Shown piece by piece: positions 1 through 7,702 of a stretch of 13,461 bases of DNA. The stretch spans positions 1-13,461 of the forward strand of contig CAZBPZ010000046.1 in NCBI GenBank assembly GCA_964493955.1. The letters are read 5' to 3'. The DNA comes from CAZBPZ01 sp964493955 (GTDB taxonomy: Bacteria; Chloroflexota; Dehalococcoidia; Dehalococcoidales; Fen-1064). The notes under the pieces were generated by a model. It had not been told where the DNA came from and ran no database searches. It saw only the letters and a list, made by a program, of their open reading frames with translations. Position 1 is the stretch's first letter. Every line of letters begins with the position of its first letter. Made by a program: the position numbers and the translations under genes.

Positions 1-1457
1 ACTGGTGCATCAGCCGCCAGCTCTGGTGGGGGCACCGCATCCCGGTGTGGTACTGTGCCGACTGCGACAGGCTGACGGTAACACTGGAAGACCCGGAGAA
101 GTGCCAGCACTGCGGCTCCGGCCGGATTGAGCAGGACCCGGACGTGCTGGACACCTGGTTCAGCTCGGCGCTGTGGCCCCACTCCACCCTGGGCTGGCCG
201 GATGATACCGAGGACCTGCGCTACTTCTACCCCACCTCGGTGATGGAGACCGGCTATGACATCCTCTTCTTCTGGGTGGCCCGCATGATAATGATGGGCC
301 TGGAAGACGTGGGCGATATCCCCTTCCGCGTCGTCTACCTCCACGGCCTGCTGCGCGACGCCCGCGGCGAGAAGATGAGCAAGGTGCGGGGGAACGTACA
401 GGACCCGCTACAACCGGTGGCACAGTACGGCGCCGACGCACTGCGCTTCGCCGTCATGACGGGGAACTCGCCCGGTAACGACATCAGGCTGACCGAGGAA
501 AAGCTCGAGGCCGGCCGCAACTTCGCCAACAAGCTCTGGAACGCCACCCGCTTCGTTGTCCGCAACATACCCGCCGGCCAGATTGACCTGGCCATCCGGC
601 GTGACGGGCTGCCACGCGAGGACCGCTGGATACTGAGCCGCCTCAACCGCACCATCAGCACCACCACCCGGATGCTGGAAGAGTTCCAGCTGGGCGAGGC
701 CCTGCGCCAGGTGCACGACTTCCTGTGGGGAGAGTACTGCGACTGGTACATCGAGATGGCCAAGACACGCCTCAAGGCGGGCCACCCGGGGCCGTCACCC
801 CTGCCGGTACTTATCCACGTGCTGGAGACATCGCTGCGGCTGCTGCACCCCTACATGCCCTTCATTACCGAGGAACTGTGGCAGCAGCTCCGGCAACGCC
901 TGCCGGCCGGCTGGCAGGCAACCGACTCAATCATGGTGGCCGCCTACCCCGAGGCCGATACCAGCACCTTCGACCCCGAAGCCGAGCGCACCATTGAGTC
1001 CCTCATCGAGATAGTACGCGCCGTACGCAACGTCCGTGCCCAGTACCGGGTGGAGCCGGCGCGCTGGGTGGCAGCCGAGGTCTACGGCGGCGACATCACC
1101 AGTGCCCTGGCCGAGCACGCCGAAGTTATCGAGGCACTGGCCCGGGCCAGGCCGCTCAGCTTTCAGGCAACCCGCCCCGCCGGTGGCAGCCGGGACAACG
1201 CCCTGGTGCAGGTCCTGCGCGAGGTGCAGCTTGTCATCCCGATGGCCAGCATGGTGGACCTGGAAGCCGAACGCCGGCGGCTGGGCCAGGAAATCGCCGC
1301 CGCCGAGGCCGATATCGCGCGCCTCGAAGGCCGCCTGGCCGATGCTGCCTTCACCAGCAAGGCGCCGGCGCACGTTGTCCAGAAAGAACGGGAGCGGCTG
1401 GCCGAGCGCAAGCACCGCCTGGAGCGGCTGCGCGCCGAGCTGGCACGCTTCGGCTAG
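1..1457 (+). CDS. valS: Valyl-tRNA synthetase, C-terminal half (5' end outside window)
   Basis: This cytoplasmic enzyme charges tRNA-Val with valine at the expense of ATP. The reading frame is already open at base 3 and begins with WCISRQLWWGHRIPVWY, a hallmark of ValRS at the end of the CP1 editing insert. About 484 residues are visible of an expected ~880. In order one sees paired CxxC motifs (CADC and CQHC, a likely zinc knuckle), DVLDTWFSSALWP, the class I KMSKS loop at 372-386, the helical anticodon-binding domain, and a C-terminal coiled coil rich in Arg, Glu and Leu that packs on the tRNA elbow in this family. The KMSKS loop reads KMSKV, with Val in place of the usual Ser or Thr. The gene ends in TAG at 1455-1457, tail to tail with the minus-strand gene, and no terminator hairpin with a T tract follows. 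The identity is secure; the true start lies upstream of the window. Confidence 0.97.
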   Translation, partial: WCISRQLWWGHRIPVWYCADCDRLTVTLEDPEKCQHCGSGRIEQDPDVLDTWFSSALWPHSTLGWPDDTEDLRYFYPTSVMETGYDILFFWVARMIMMGLEDVGDIPFRVVYLHGLLRDARGEKMSKVRGNVQDPLQPVAQYGADALRFAVMTGNSPGNDIRLTEEKLEAGRNFANKLWNATRFVVRNIPAGQIDLAIRRDGLPREDRWILSRLNRTISTTTRMLEEFQLGEALRQVHDFLWGEYCDWYIEMAKTRLKAGHPGPSPLPVLIHVLETSLRLLHPYMPFITEELWQQLRQRLPAGWQATDSIMVAAYPEADTSTFDPEAERTIESLIEIVRAVRNVRAQYRVEPARWVAAEVYGGDITSALAEHAEVIEALARARPLSFQATRPAGGSRDNALVQVLREVQLVIPMASMVDLEAERRRLGQEIAAAEADIARLEGRLADAAFTSKAPAHVVQKERERLAERKHRLERLRAELARFG

Positions 1458-2167
1458 CGGGGTGCCGGGTACATGGGGCGGCCCTGCCGGGCCAGCCAGT
1501 CCAGCCCCTTGCGCGTATCACTGGCCACCCGGGCCGGGTCGCTGTTTTTCAGGCGGTACCGGAAGAGCCAGTAGGTGAACTCCTTCATCTCGAGCAGGGT
1601 GGTTGATTTCAGCTGCCGGTAGCGGCGCTCGCGGCGGAATGTGCCCAGCAGCTCGTCACGCTCCCGCCGGTAGATGCGCCGGTAGGCCTCGGCCGAGGGG
1701 TCGCGGTCATGCGACAGGCCAGCCGCCCAGCGCTCCTTGCGCACCTCGTCCCGTACCGCGCAGAAGAGCGCCTCCTCGACCGTGATGCCGTAGAAATAGT
1801 TGAGGTACTGGTGGTGCCGCACCGGCCCGATGAGCCGCCGGAACTCCGCTGGCGTTATGTCAACCGGGGGGCGCCCGTACAGCAGCAGCTCCTGCACTTC
1901 ACGCTCCGGCAGAAGCCCGGCCACCGCCCCGCAGAGCCGCTCTGCCAGCACCAGCCAGTCGAGCGCCTCGCCTTCTATCAGGTAGCAGTAGAAGCGGCCC
2001 CCGTGAAATTCCTGCGGCCTCTGCCAGAGTGCCATCGCCTCCAGCAACGCCGGGTACCAGGGACACCCCGCCGCCACCACCCCCCGCAGGTGCCGGATGG
2101 CGGCCTCCTCGCCGGGCGGGCAGGGCCCACCGGCCCGGGCAACCTCGTCCATCTGCACCCGGCTCAA
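1454..2167 (-). CDS. Uncharacterised 237-residue protein, last gene of the prs-secA unit
   Basis: I do not recognise this family. The product is a soluble-looking protein with no signal peptide and no membrane segment. It is rich in Arg, Glu, Tyr and Trp. The middle holds an aromatic and basic stretch (RHHQYLNYFYGITVEEALF), followed by a long basic helical part with many Arg-Arg pairs and a WLARQGRP tail. The start is TTG at 2167. It overlaps the preceding stop in a TTGA arrangement and is preceded by a good ribosome site (GGAGAGGGAAAG), so translational coupling to the helix-hairpin-helix gene is likely. The alternative ATG is six codons in. The stop (TAG, read on the minus strand from 1456-1454) shares the palindrome CTAG with the valS stop. 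Codon use matches the neighbours, and the frame stays open for 237 codons beside a matching ribosome site, so it looks like a real gene. Its function is unknown. Confidence 0.82.
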   Translation of the reverse strand: MSRVQMDEVARAGGPCPPGEEAAIRHLRGVVAAGCPWYPALLEAMALWQRPQEFHGGRFYCYLIEGEALDWLVLAERLCGAVAGLLPEREVQELLLYGRPPVDITPAEFRRLIGPVRHHQYLNYFYGITVEEALFCAVRDEVRKERWAAGLSHDRDPSAEAYRRIYRRERDELLGTFRRERRYRQLKSTTLLEMKEFTYWLFRYRLKNSDPARVASDTRKGLDWLARQGRPMYPAPR

Positions 2168-2439
2168 CTTTCCCTCTCCGCCGCTTCGGCCCGAAGCCGC
2201 TCCAGAAATTCCAGCCGCCCGGTGCTGACAAGCTCGGCCACCTTCTTCTCGATAGCCTCACCAACGCCCGGCACCTGGCGCAGGCGGTGTTCGGCCAGAA
2301 GCACCGCCACCGGTTCTGGCAGGCCCTCAATAGCCTCGGCGGCGCGGCGGTAGGCCCGCACCTTGAACCAGCTCTCCTTCTTCTTCAGGAGGAGCCCGGC
2401 TATCTCCCGGAAGACGGCGGCAACCTCAGCATTGGTCAT
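2164..2439 (-). CDS. Stand-alone helix-hairpin-helix protein resembling the N-terminal domain of PolX
   Basis: This is a small 91-residue protein. Residues 25-83 resemble the N-terminal 8-kDa-like domain of family X DNA polymerases: FKVRAYRRAAEAIEGLPEPV, then a helix-hairpin-helix at about 55-72 (VPGVGEAIEKKVAELVSTG), then a Gly-Arg-Leu helix start. In PolX that domain binds gapped or nicked DNA. Here the polymerase palm and the PHP domain are absent, yet the frame is complete and coupled to the next gene, so this is a self-contained small protein and not a broken polX. A likely role is non-specific DNA or RNA binding, but no enzymatic residues can be assigned. The start is ATG at 2439, 27 bases after the secA stop; the ribosome site is weak, which suggests read-through coupling from secA. 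The stop overlaps the next start by four bases. Confidence 0.85.
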   Translation of the reverse strand: MTNAEVAAVFREIAGLLLKKKESWFKVRAYRRAAEAIEGLPEPVAVLLAEHRLRQVPGVGEAIEKKVAELVSTGRLEFLERLRAEAAERES

Positions 2440-2466
2440 GATAGAGAAGCCGGATACCGCCGGCGG

Positions 2467-5094
2467 TCACCTCCCGCAGCAGTACTTATACTTCTTGCCG
2501 CTGCCACAGGGGCAGGGGTCGTTGCGGCCCACCTTCCGACCGGCCGCCCTGACACGGGCCGGGGCCTGCGGCCGGGACTGCCCGTGACCGGCGGTAACCT
2601 TGCTCATATCCACCGCCGGCTGGTGTTCGGCCCGCTGCCGCCGGATGCTCACGTTGAAGATAGAGCGGGTCACGGTGCTGCGGATGGTGTCCATCAGCTC
2701 CTGGAACATGGCCGCCCCCTGGCGCTTGTAGACTACCAGCGGGTCCTGCTGGGCCACCGCCTGCAGGCCGACCCCCTGCCGCATGTATTCCATCTCGGTG
2801 AGGTGCTCCACCCACAGGCTATCAATGACGCGCAGCATCAGGAGCCGCTCCAGCATCCGCATGTTCTCCGGGCCGAGCTCCTTTTCCTTCTGCTCGTAGA
2901 CGGCCTCGGCCGCCTCGGTAAGACGGCGCTGGACCTCGGCCGGCTTCATACCGGCCAGCAGCCGGGCATTCACCCCGGGCGGTACCGGGAAGATAGCCTT
3001 TACCTCGTTCAGGAGCGCCTGCATCTCTTCCTCGCCGTAGTCGCCACCGGTGTACCGGTCAACCACCGCCGCAATCTCCTCGGCCACCATGGAAAGGATG
3101 TTAGCCTTGATATCCGCCCCGCTCAGAATCTTGCGGCGCTCCCCGTAGATGATGGTGCGCTGGGTGTTGATGACATCGTCGTACTCAACCAGGTGCTTGC
3201 GGATATCAAAGTTGAAGCCCTCCACCTTGACCTGGGCGCTCTCAATGGCACGGCTGACGAAGCGGTTCTCAATCGGCGTGTCCTCGTCCATACCGGCCCA
3301 GTTCATGAGGCCGCGGATGCGCTCCCCGCCGAAACGCCGCATGATATCATCTTCGAGCGACACGTAGAAGCGCGAGCTGCCCGGGTCACCCTGGCGCCCG
3401 GCGCGCCCGCGCAACTGGTTATCAATCCGCCGTGCCTCGTGGCGCTCCGTGCCGATGATATGTAACCCCCCGAGCCTGATAACCTCGTCGTGCTCACGCT
3501 GCCAGTCCTCGGGGTCACGCCCGGCCGGGTTACCGCCCAGGATGATATCAACCCCGCGGCCGGCCATGTTGGTGGCCACCGTCACCGCCCCGAGCCTGCC
3601 CGCCTGGGCAATGATGGCCGCCTCCTTCTCGTGGTTCTTGGCGTTGAGGACCTGGTGCGGGATGCCGCGCCGCTTCAGCCGGTTGCTCAAGTCCTCGGAC
3701 TTCTCAATGGACACCGTGCCGATGAGCACCGGCCTTCTCTCCCTGTAAAGCCGCTCTACCTCGCGCACGACCGCCTTGAACTTGGCATCCTCGTCCTTGT
3801 AGACCAGGTCCGGGAAGTCCTGGCGTATCATGGGGAGGTTGGTCGGTATCACCACCACTTCCAGCTTGTATATCTTGTGGAACTCCTCGGCCTCGGTGGC
3901 GGCCGTGCCCGTCATACCGGCCAGCTTCTCGTACATGCGGAAGTAATTCTGGAAGGTGATGGTGGCATAGGTCATGGTCTCGCGCTGTATCCTGACGCGC
4001 TCTTTAGCCTCGATTGCCTGGTGCAGGCCACCGGCAAAGCGGCGCCCGAACATGAGGCGGCCGGTAAACTCGTCGACGATGACCACCTCGCCATCACGCA
4101 CCACGTACTCCACGTCACGCCGGTAGAAGTGCTGCGCCCGCAGGGCGTTGTCCAGGTAGCGTGTCAGCGAGGCATTGGCGGGGTCGTACAGGTTGGGGGA
4201 GGACAGCAGTCCCTCCCGCTGCAACGCCGCCTCAACAACACTTATGCCGTGGTCCGTCAGGGCAATGCTGCGGTGCTTCTCGTCGATGGTAAAGTCCTCG
4301 TCCTTGCGCAGGCGGGGCACCAGCCGGGCGAAAACCTGGTACTTGTGCTCCGCCTCGGCCGCCGGACCGCTGATGATGAGGGGAGTGCGGGCCTCGTCAA
4401 TCAGGATGTTGTCCACCTCGTCAACGATGGCGTAATGCAGCCGACGCTGCACGCAGCGTGCCAGGTCAACCACCATGTTGTCCCGCAGGTAGTCAAAACC
4501 GAACTCGTTATTTGTGCCGTAGGTGATATCGGCCTCATAGGCCTCGCGCCGCGATATGGGACGCAGCCCCTTCCAGGCGCCGTTTTCCCCGGCGTAGTCC
4601 GGGTCATAGATGAAGGAGGCCTCATGTTGAATGGTCGCCACCGAGACACCCAGGAGGTGATAGACCGCCCCCATCCAGTGGGCGTCACGCTTTGAAAGGT
4701 AATCATTGACGGTTACCAGGTGGCAACCCTTTCCGGCCAGGGCATTCAGGTAGAGGGGGAGAGTTGCCACCAGTGTCTTACCTTCACCGGTGCGCATCTC
4801 GGCAATCTTGCCCTGGTGCAGCACGATACCACCCATAAGCTGCACGTCAAAATGACGCTGCTTCAGGGTGCGCTTGGCTGCCTCGCGCACGGCGGCAAAG
4901 GCCTCGGGGAGAAGGTCATCCAGTGATTCCCCGTCCCGGTAGCGCCGGCGGAACTCGTCCGTCCTGGCACGGAGCCGGGAATCGCTGAGCTGCTCGTACT
5001 CCGCCTCGAGCTGGTTGATTCGGCTTACCAGCGGCTGGAGCCTCTTCAGCTCCTTCTCATTGGAATCAAGCAGTGCGCTAAGCCACTTAAGCAT
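2467..5094 (-). CDS. secA: Preprotein translocase ATPase SecA
   Basis: SecA is the motor ATPase that pushes unfolded preproteins through the SecYEG channel at the inner face of the membrane. The 875 residues are within the usual range. Visible parts in order: the N-terminal amphipathic helix; Walker A EMRTGEGKT near 99-107, followed by LVTVNDYLSKRDAHWMG; DEAD-type Walker B DEVDNILIDEARTPLI near 225-240; the preprotein cross-linking region; motifs TNMAGRGVDIILGGNP and GRAGRQGDPGSSRFY in the second nucleotide-binding fold; the helical scaffold and wing; and a C-terminal zinc-binding tail NDPCPCGSGKKYKYCCGR with Cys 861, 863, 872 and 873. That tail usually contacts SecB or phospholipid. All key motifs are intact. 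The ATG at 5094 overlaps the DUF2007 gene by eight bases and follows a purine-rich ribosome site (GGGGAAGAAG). It is third in the prs unit. Confidence 0.99.
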   Translation of the reverse strand: MLKWLSALLDSNEKELKRLQPLVSRINQLEAEYEQLSDSRLRARTDEFRRRYRDGESLDDLLPEAFAAVREAAKRTLKQRHFDVQLMGGIVLHQGKIAEMRTGEGKTLVATLPLYLNALAGKGCHLVTVNDYLSKRDAHWMGAVYHLLGVSVATIQHEASFIYDPDYAGENGAWKGLRPISRREAYEADITYGTNNEFGFDYLRDNMVVDLARCVQRRLHYAIVDEVDNILIDEARTPLIISGPAAEAEHKYQVFARLVPRLRKDEDFTIDEKHRSIALTDHGISVVEAALQREGLLSSPNLYDPANASLTRYLDNALRAQHFYRRDVEYVVRDGEVVIVDEFTGRLMFGRRFAGGLHQAIEAKERVRIQRETMTYATITFQNYFRMYEKLAGMTGTAATEAEEFHKIYKLEVVVIPTNLPMIRQDFPDLVYKDEDAKFKAVVREVERLYRERRPVLIGTVSIEKSEDLSNRLKRRGIPHQVLNAKNHEKEAAIIAQAGRLGAVTVATNMAGRGVDIILGGNPAGRDPEDWQREHDEVIRLGGLHIIGTERHEARRIDNQLRGRAGRQGDPGSSRFYVSLEDDIMRRFGGERIRGLMNWAGMDEDTPIENRFVSRAIESAQVKVEGFNFDIRKHLVEYDDVINTQRTIIYGERRKILSGADIKANILSMVAEEIAAVVDRYTGGDYGEEEMQALLNEVKAIFPVPPGVNARLLAGMKPAEVQRRLTEAAEAVYEQKEKELGPENMRMLERLLMLRVIDSLWVEHLTEMEYMRQGVGLQAVAQQDPLVVYKRQGAAMFQELMDTIRSTVTRSIFNVSIRRQRAEHQPAVDMSKVTAGHGQSRPQAPARVRAAGRKVGRNDPCPCGSGKKYKYCCGR

Positions 5095-5317
5095 CGTCTT
5101 CTTCCCCGAGCAGTTCCCGGGCGCGGGCCACGTCCCGGGCGTTCACCATGATGGAGACCTGGCCCATGCCGTCAACCGTAAACGGGTGCACCGACGGTGC
5201 GGCCGGCGAGCGCAGCAGGCTGGGAATCCCGGCAGCCGCGAGCCGGCCCCGCACTATCTGGGCCTCGACCTCGCCGGCGGCGGTGTAGACCGCCACCAGG
5301 TCATTCTGGCTACTCAA
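5087..5317 (-). CDS. DUF2007-type small protein between prs and secA
   Basis: This is a small cytoplasmic protein of about 76 residues with the pattern of the DUF2007 family (a ferredoxin-like fold, 'putative prokaryotic signal transducing protein'). It has LVAVYTAAGEVEAQIVRGRL with the helix that follows, the turn AAGIPSLLRS, then a strand VSIMVNARDVARARELL and an acidic end. The function of the family is not established; a regulatory or binding role is only suggested. The frame is open further upstream, but the conserved part begins right after TTG at 5317. That start overlaps the prs stop by eight bases and has a G-rich ribosome site (GTGGGGGCG) in front. Longer starts would add 21 residues unlike the family. 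The stop overlaps the secA ATG by eight bases, so all three genes look translationally coupled. Confidence 0.82.
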   Translation of the reverse strand: MSSQNDLVAVYTAAGEVEAQIVRGRLAAAGIPSLLRSPAAPSVHPFTVDGMGQVSIMVNARDVARARELLGEEDDA

Positions 5318-6248
5318 ACATCGCCCCCACGGAGAGTCCGGTGTGGATGCGGTGAATCGCCTCGCCCAGCAGGGGGGCAATCGGCAGCACCGTTATCTTG
5401 CCCAGCTTCTTCTCCGGCGGCACCGGTACCGTGTCCGTCACCACCACCTCTTTCACCTGGCTGGCCTCCAGCCGCTCCACCGCCGGCGGTGTCAGCACCG
5501 GGTGGGTGCAGCAGGCATAGACCTCGCGGGCCCCGTGGGCCAGCAGCGCCTTTACCGCGTTGGTGATGGAGCCGGCGGTGTCAATCTCGTCATCAAAGGC
5601 CAGGGCAGCCCTGCCCTCAACCTCGCCGATGATGTTGAGGGTCTCGGTGCGCCCGCTGTTACCCAGGCGGCGCTTCTCCACGATGGCCAGCGGGGCATTC
5701 AGCTTGGCCGCCAGGTCACGTGCCCGCTTGGTAATGCCGATATCGGTCGCCACCACCACCAGGTCACTGAAGCGCCTGTTCCTGAAATAATCGCTCACCA
5801 GGGTAAGGGCTGTCAGCTCGTCAACCGGGATACTGAAGAAGCCCTGTATCTGGGCGGCATGCAGGTCAACCGTGAGCACCCGGTTGGCCCCGGCGGTTGT
5901 CAGCAGGTCGGCAACAAGGCGCGCCGTAATCGGCACCCGCGGCTGGTCTTTGTGGTCGGTGCGCCCGTAGCCGTAGTACGGGATAACCGCCGTGATACGC
6001 TTGGCCGAGGCCCGCTTGAGGGCATCTATCATGATGAGCAGCTCCACCAGGCTCTTGTTGACGGGGCTGCAGATAGGCTGGACGACGAAGGTATCACGCT
6101 CCCGGACATTCTCCAGAATACGCACAAAGATGTTCTCATTGGTAAACTGGAACACGTCCGCCCGCCCCAGCGGCATCCCCAGGTAGTCAGCGATTGCCTG
6201 TGCCAGCGTGGGGTGAGCGTTCCCGCTGAAGACCTTCAGGTCGTCCAT
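5310..6248 (-). CDS. prs: Ribose-phosphate pyrophosphokinase (PRPP synthetase)
   Basis: The enzyme transfers pyrophosphate from ATP to ribose 5-phosphate, giving PRPP for purine, pyrimidine, NAD, His and Trp synthesis. From the ATG at 6248 it has 312 residues, normal for class I. Visible motifs: FTNENIFVRI and VVQPICSPVN near 35-63; the ATP-binding segment YGYGRTDHKD at 92-101; VDLHAAQIQGFF with His130; the flexible loop KRRLGNSGRTE at 192-202; and the ribose-phosphate loop DDEIDTAGS at 219-227. Position 97 is Thr where most enzymes have Gln (RQD); Asp101 and His130 are kept. GTG at 6251 is an alternative start. ATG is preferred because AGGAGG then sits four bases away instead of one. An extended -10 promoter (TGCTATAAT) lies about 45 bases upstream. 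It is the first gene of the five-gene minus-strand unit. Confidence 0.97.
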   Translation of the reverse strand: MDDLKVFSGNAHPTLAQAIADYLGMPLGRADVFQFTNENIFVRILENVRERDTFVVQPICSPVNKSLVELLIMIDALKRASAKRITAVIPYYGYGRTDHKDQPRVPITARLVADLLTTAGANRVLTVDLHAAQIQGFFSIPVDELTALTLVSDYFRNRRFSDLVVVATDIGITKRARDLAAKLNAPLAIVEKRRLGNSGRTETLNIIGEVEGRAALAFDDEIDTAGSITNAVKALLAHGAREVYACCTHPVLTPPAVERLEASQVKEVVVTDTVPVPPEKKLGKITVLPIAPLLGEAIHRIHTGLSVGAMFE

Positions 6249-6286
6249 CACTCCTCCTCTCTATGTGCCAGATAGCATTCACCAGG

Positions 6287-6302
6287 CAGTCTCATTATAG
6301 CA
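6287..6302 (-). promoter_or_regulatory. Extended -10 promoter for the prs-secA unit
   Basis: On the minus strand the sequence TGCTATAAT lies at 6302-6294: a perfect TATAAT with the TGn extension. No good -35 is seen 17 bases upstream (GTGAGG), which is common for extended -10 promoters. Transcription would start near 6287, leaving a leader of about 40 bases that ends in AGAGAGGAGG before the prs ATG. Confidence 0.7.
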
Positions 6303-6344
6303 CTCCCTGCGGCCGGCCTCACCCCCCACCACCCGCTTCCCCTC

Positions 6345-6373
6345 TTGCCTCACCACCCCGCCTGTGATATAGT
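6345..6373 (+). promoter_or_regulatory. Sigma-70-type promoter for the thiolase gene
   Basis: TTGCCT at 6345-6350 and TATAGT at 6368-6373 are separated by exactly 17 bases, and TG precedes the -10 by one base (TGATATAGT). The expected start is near 6380, giving a leader of about 45 bases. The ribosome site AGAGGAG ends four bases before the ATG at 6425. Confidence 0.65.
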
Positions 6374-6424
6374 CAACTGAGTCAGCCCGATTTTACCGCA
6401 TACCCTGAGGTAGAGAGGAGAAAA

Positions 6425-7675
6425 ATGAAGGAAGCTGTTATTGTTGATGCTTGCCGCTCCCCCATCGGCCGCGCCGGCTGGCGGGGAGTCTACCGGTCAA
6501 TCGCCTATACCGACCTGATGGTACCCGTCCTCAAGGCAATCATCGAGCGCAACAATCTTGACCCGAACCTGATTGATGACGTCATCATCGGGTCAGCCAC
6601 GACCATCGGCTTTGCCATGACACGCAACATCGTCCTTACGGCCGGCCTGCCGCAGTCGGTCGCCGCCAGCGATACCGCCCGCCAGTGTGCTTCCTCGTCC
6701 AATGCCATCGCCATCGCGGCGCACTACATCATGAATGACGATGCCGACATTATCATCGCCGGCGGCCTGGAGACGATGGACCGGCAGGGGCCGGTACCCG
6801 CCTGGCAGATTGGCCAGCGTGGTGCCAACCTGCGCCGCCCCCCACAACCACCCGCCGAGGAAATCCCCTACCCGCCCGACTGGAAGCATGCCAAGCTGAT
6901 GCCCATCCTCCCCCCCGAAATCCCCGGCTGGATATACGACATGGGCCGCACCGCCGAGGAGCTCTCGATGCGCTTCGGTATCAGCCGTGAGGAATCGGAC
7001 GAGTTCGCCTACCGGAGCCAGATGCTGACAAAGAAAGCAATGGAGGCCGGCCTCTTCGATAGCCAGATAGTCCCCATCACCATCAACTACCAGGACGGCA
7101 CCACCGAGACCATCACCAAGGACCAGTGCCCGCGTCCAGACACCACGCTCGAGAAGATAAAGGCCGTACCGCCGGCCTACCGTGAGAACGGGCTTGTTAC
7201 CGCCGCCAACTCCTGCCCGCGCAGTGACGGGGCCGGGGCGGTACTGCTCATGTCAAAAGAGAAGGCCAGGGAGCTCGGCTACAAGCCGCTCTGCACCTTC
7301 CGCCATGCCGTCGCCGTTGGGGTTGACCCCACGGTCATGGGCATCGGCCCGGTGCCTTCTACCCAGAAGATACTAAAGCGCACCGGCATGAAGATAAGCG
7401 ATTTTGACATCATTGAAATCAACGAGGCCTTTGCCTGCCAGGTGGTGTACAGCATGCGCGAGCTCGGTCTCACCGGGGCCGAGAAGGAGAAGGTCAACCC
7501 CCTGGGTGGCTCCATCGCCATTGGCCACCCCCTGGGGATGACAGGCACCCGCCAGGCCGCCGTGATTGCCTTCGAGATGCAGCGGCGCAACCTGGAGTGG
7601 GGCCTGGCCACGCTCTGTGCAGGTGGTGGCCAGGGCATGGCCACCATCTTCCAGCGCGAACACTACAACTGGTAG
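6425..7675 (+). CDS. Thiolase family protein (acetyl-CoA acyltransferase)
   Basis: Thiolases condense or cleave acyl-CoA using two cysteines and a histidine. This 416-residue protein has an intact catalytic set: nucleophile Cys88 in RQCASSSNAIAIAA, NEAFA at 333-337, GHPLGMTG with His368, and the second Cys398 in CAGGGQG. It is 20-25 residues longer than bacterial AtoB or FadA, with the extra length around 123-165 in a Pro-rich stretch before MGRTAEELS. The Gly that usually follows the nucleophile by three residues (C-x-S-G) is Ser91 here. The substrate is unknown: acetoacetyl-CoA synthesis or acyl-CoA degradation are both possible, and no 3-hydroxyacyl-CoA dehydrogenase, HMG-CoA synthase or OB-fold partner lies beside it. 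It is a single-gene unit with its own promoter, a strong ribosome site (AGAGGAG) and its own terminator. Confidence 0.93.
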   Translation: MKEAVIVDACRSPIGRAGWRGVYRSIAYTDLMVPVLKAIIERNNLDPNLIDDVIIGSATTIGFAMTRNIVLTAGLPQSVAASDTARQCASSSNAIAIAAHYIMNDDADIIIAGGLETMDRQGPVPAWQIGQRGANLRRPPQPPAEEIPYPPDWKHAKLMPILPPEIPGWIYDMGRTAEELSMRFGISREESDEFAYRSQMLTKKAMEAGLFDSQIVPITINYQDGTTETITKDQCPRPDTTLEKIKAVPPAYRENGLVTAANSCPRSDGAGAVLLMSKEKARELGYKPLCTFRHAVAVGVDPTVMGIGPVPSTQKILKRTGMKISDFDIIEINEAFACQVVYSMRELGLTGAEKEKVNPLGGSIAIGHPLGMTGTRQAAVIAFEMQRRNLEWGLATLCAGGGQGMATIFQREHYNW

Positions 7676-7702
7676 CCGGCCCGACCACCCGCCAGCTAAG
7701 CA

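Noticed and set aside
1480..1493. GGCCC-TGCC-GGGCC hairpin just after the valS stop
   Set aside because: It has a short stem with no T tract, and lies within the coding sequence of the opposing gene.
2029..4695. Long open frames on the plus strand opposite secA (2029-3465 and 3490-4695)
   Set aside because: They are antisense shadows of secA in GC-rich DNA with few stop codons; the translations are low-complexity His/Leu/Gly/Val and resemble no protein family.
5343..6275. 310-codon plus-strand frame opposite prs
   Set aside because: It is an antisense shadow of the intact prs gene, with no ribosome site and no family resemblance.
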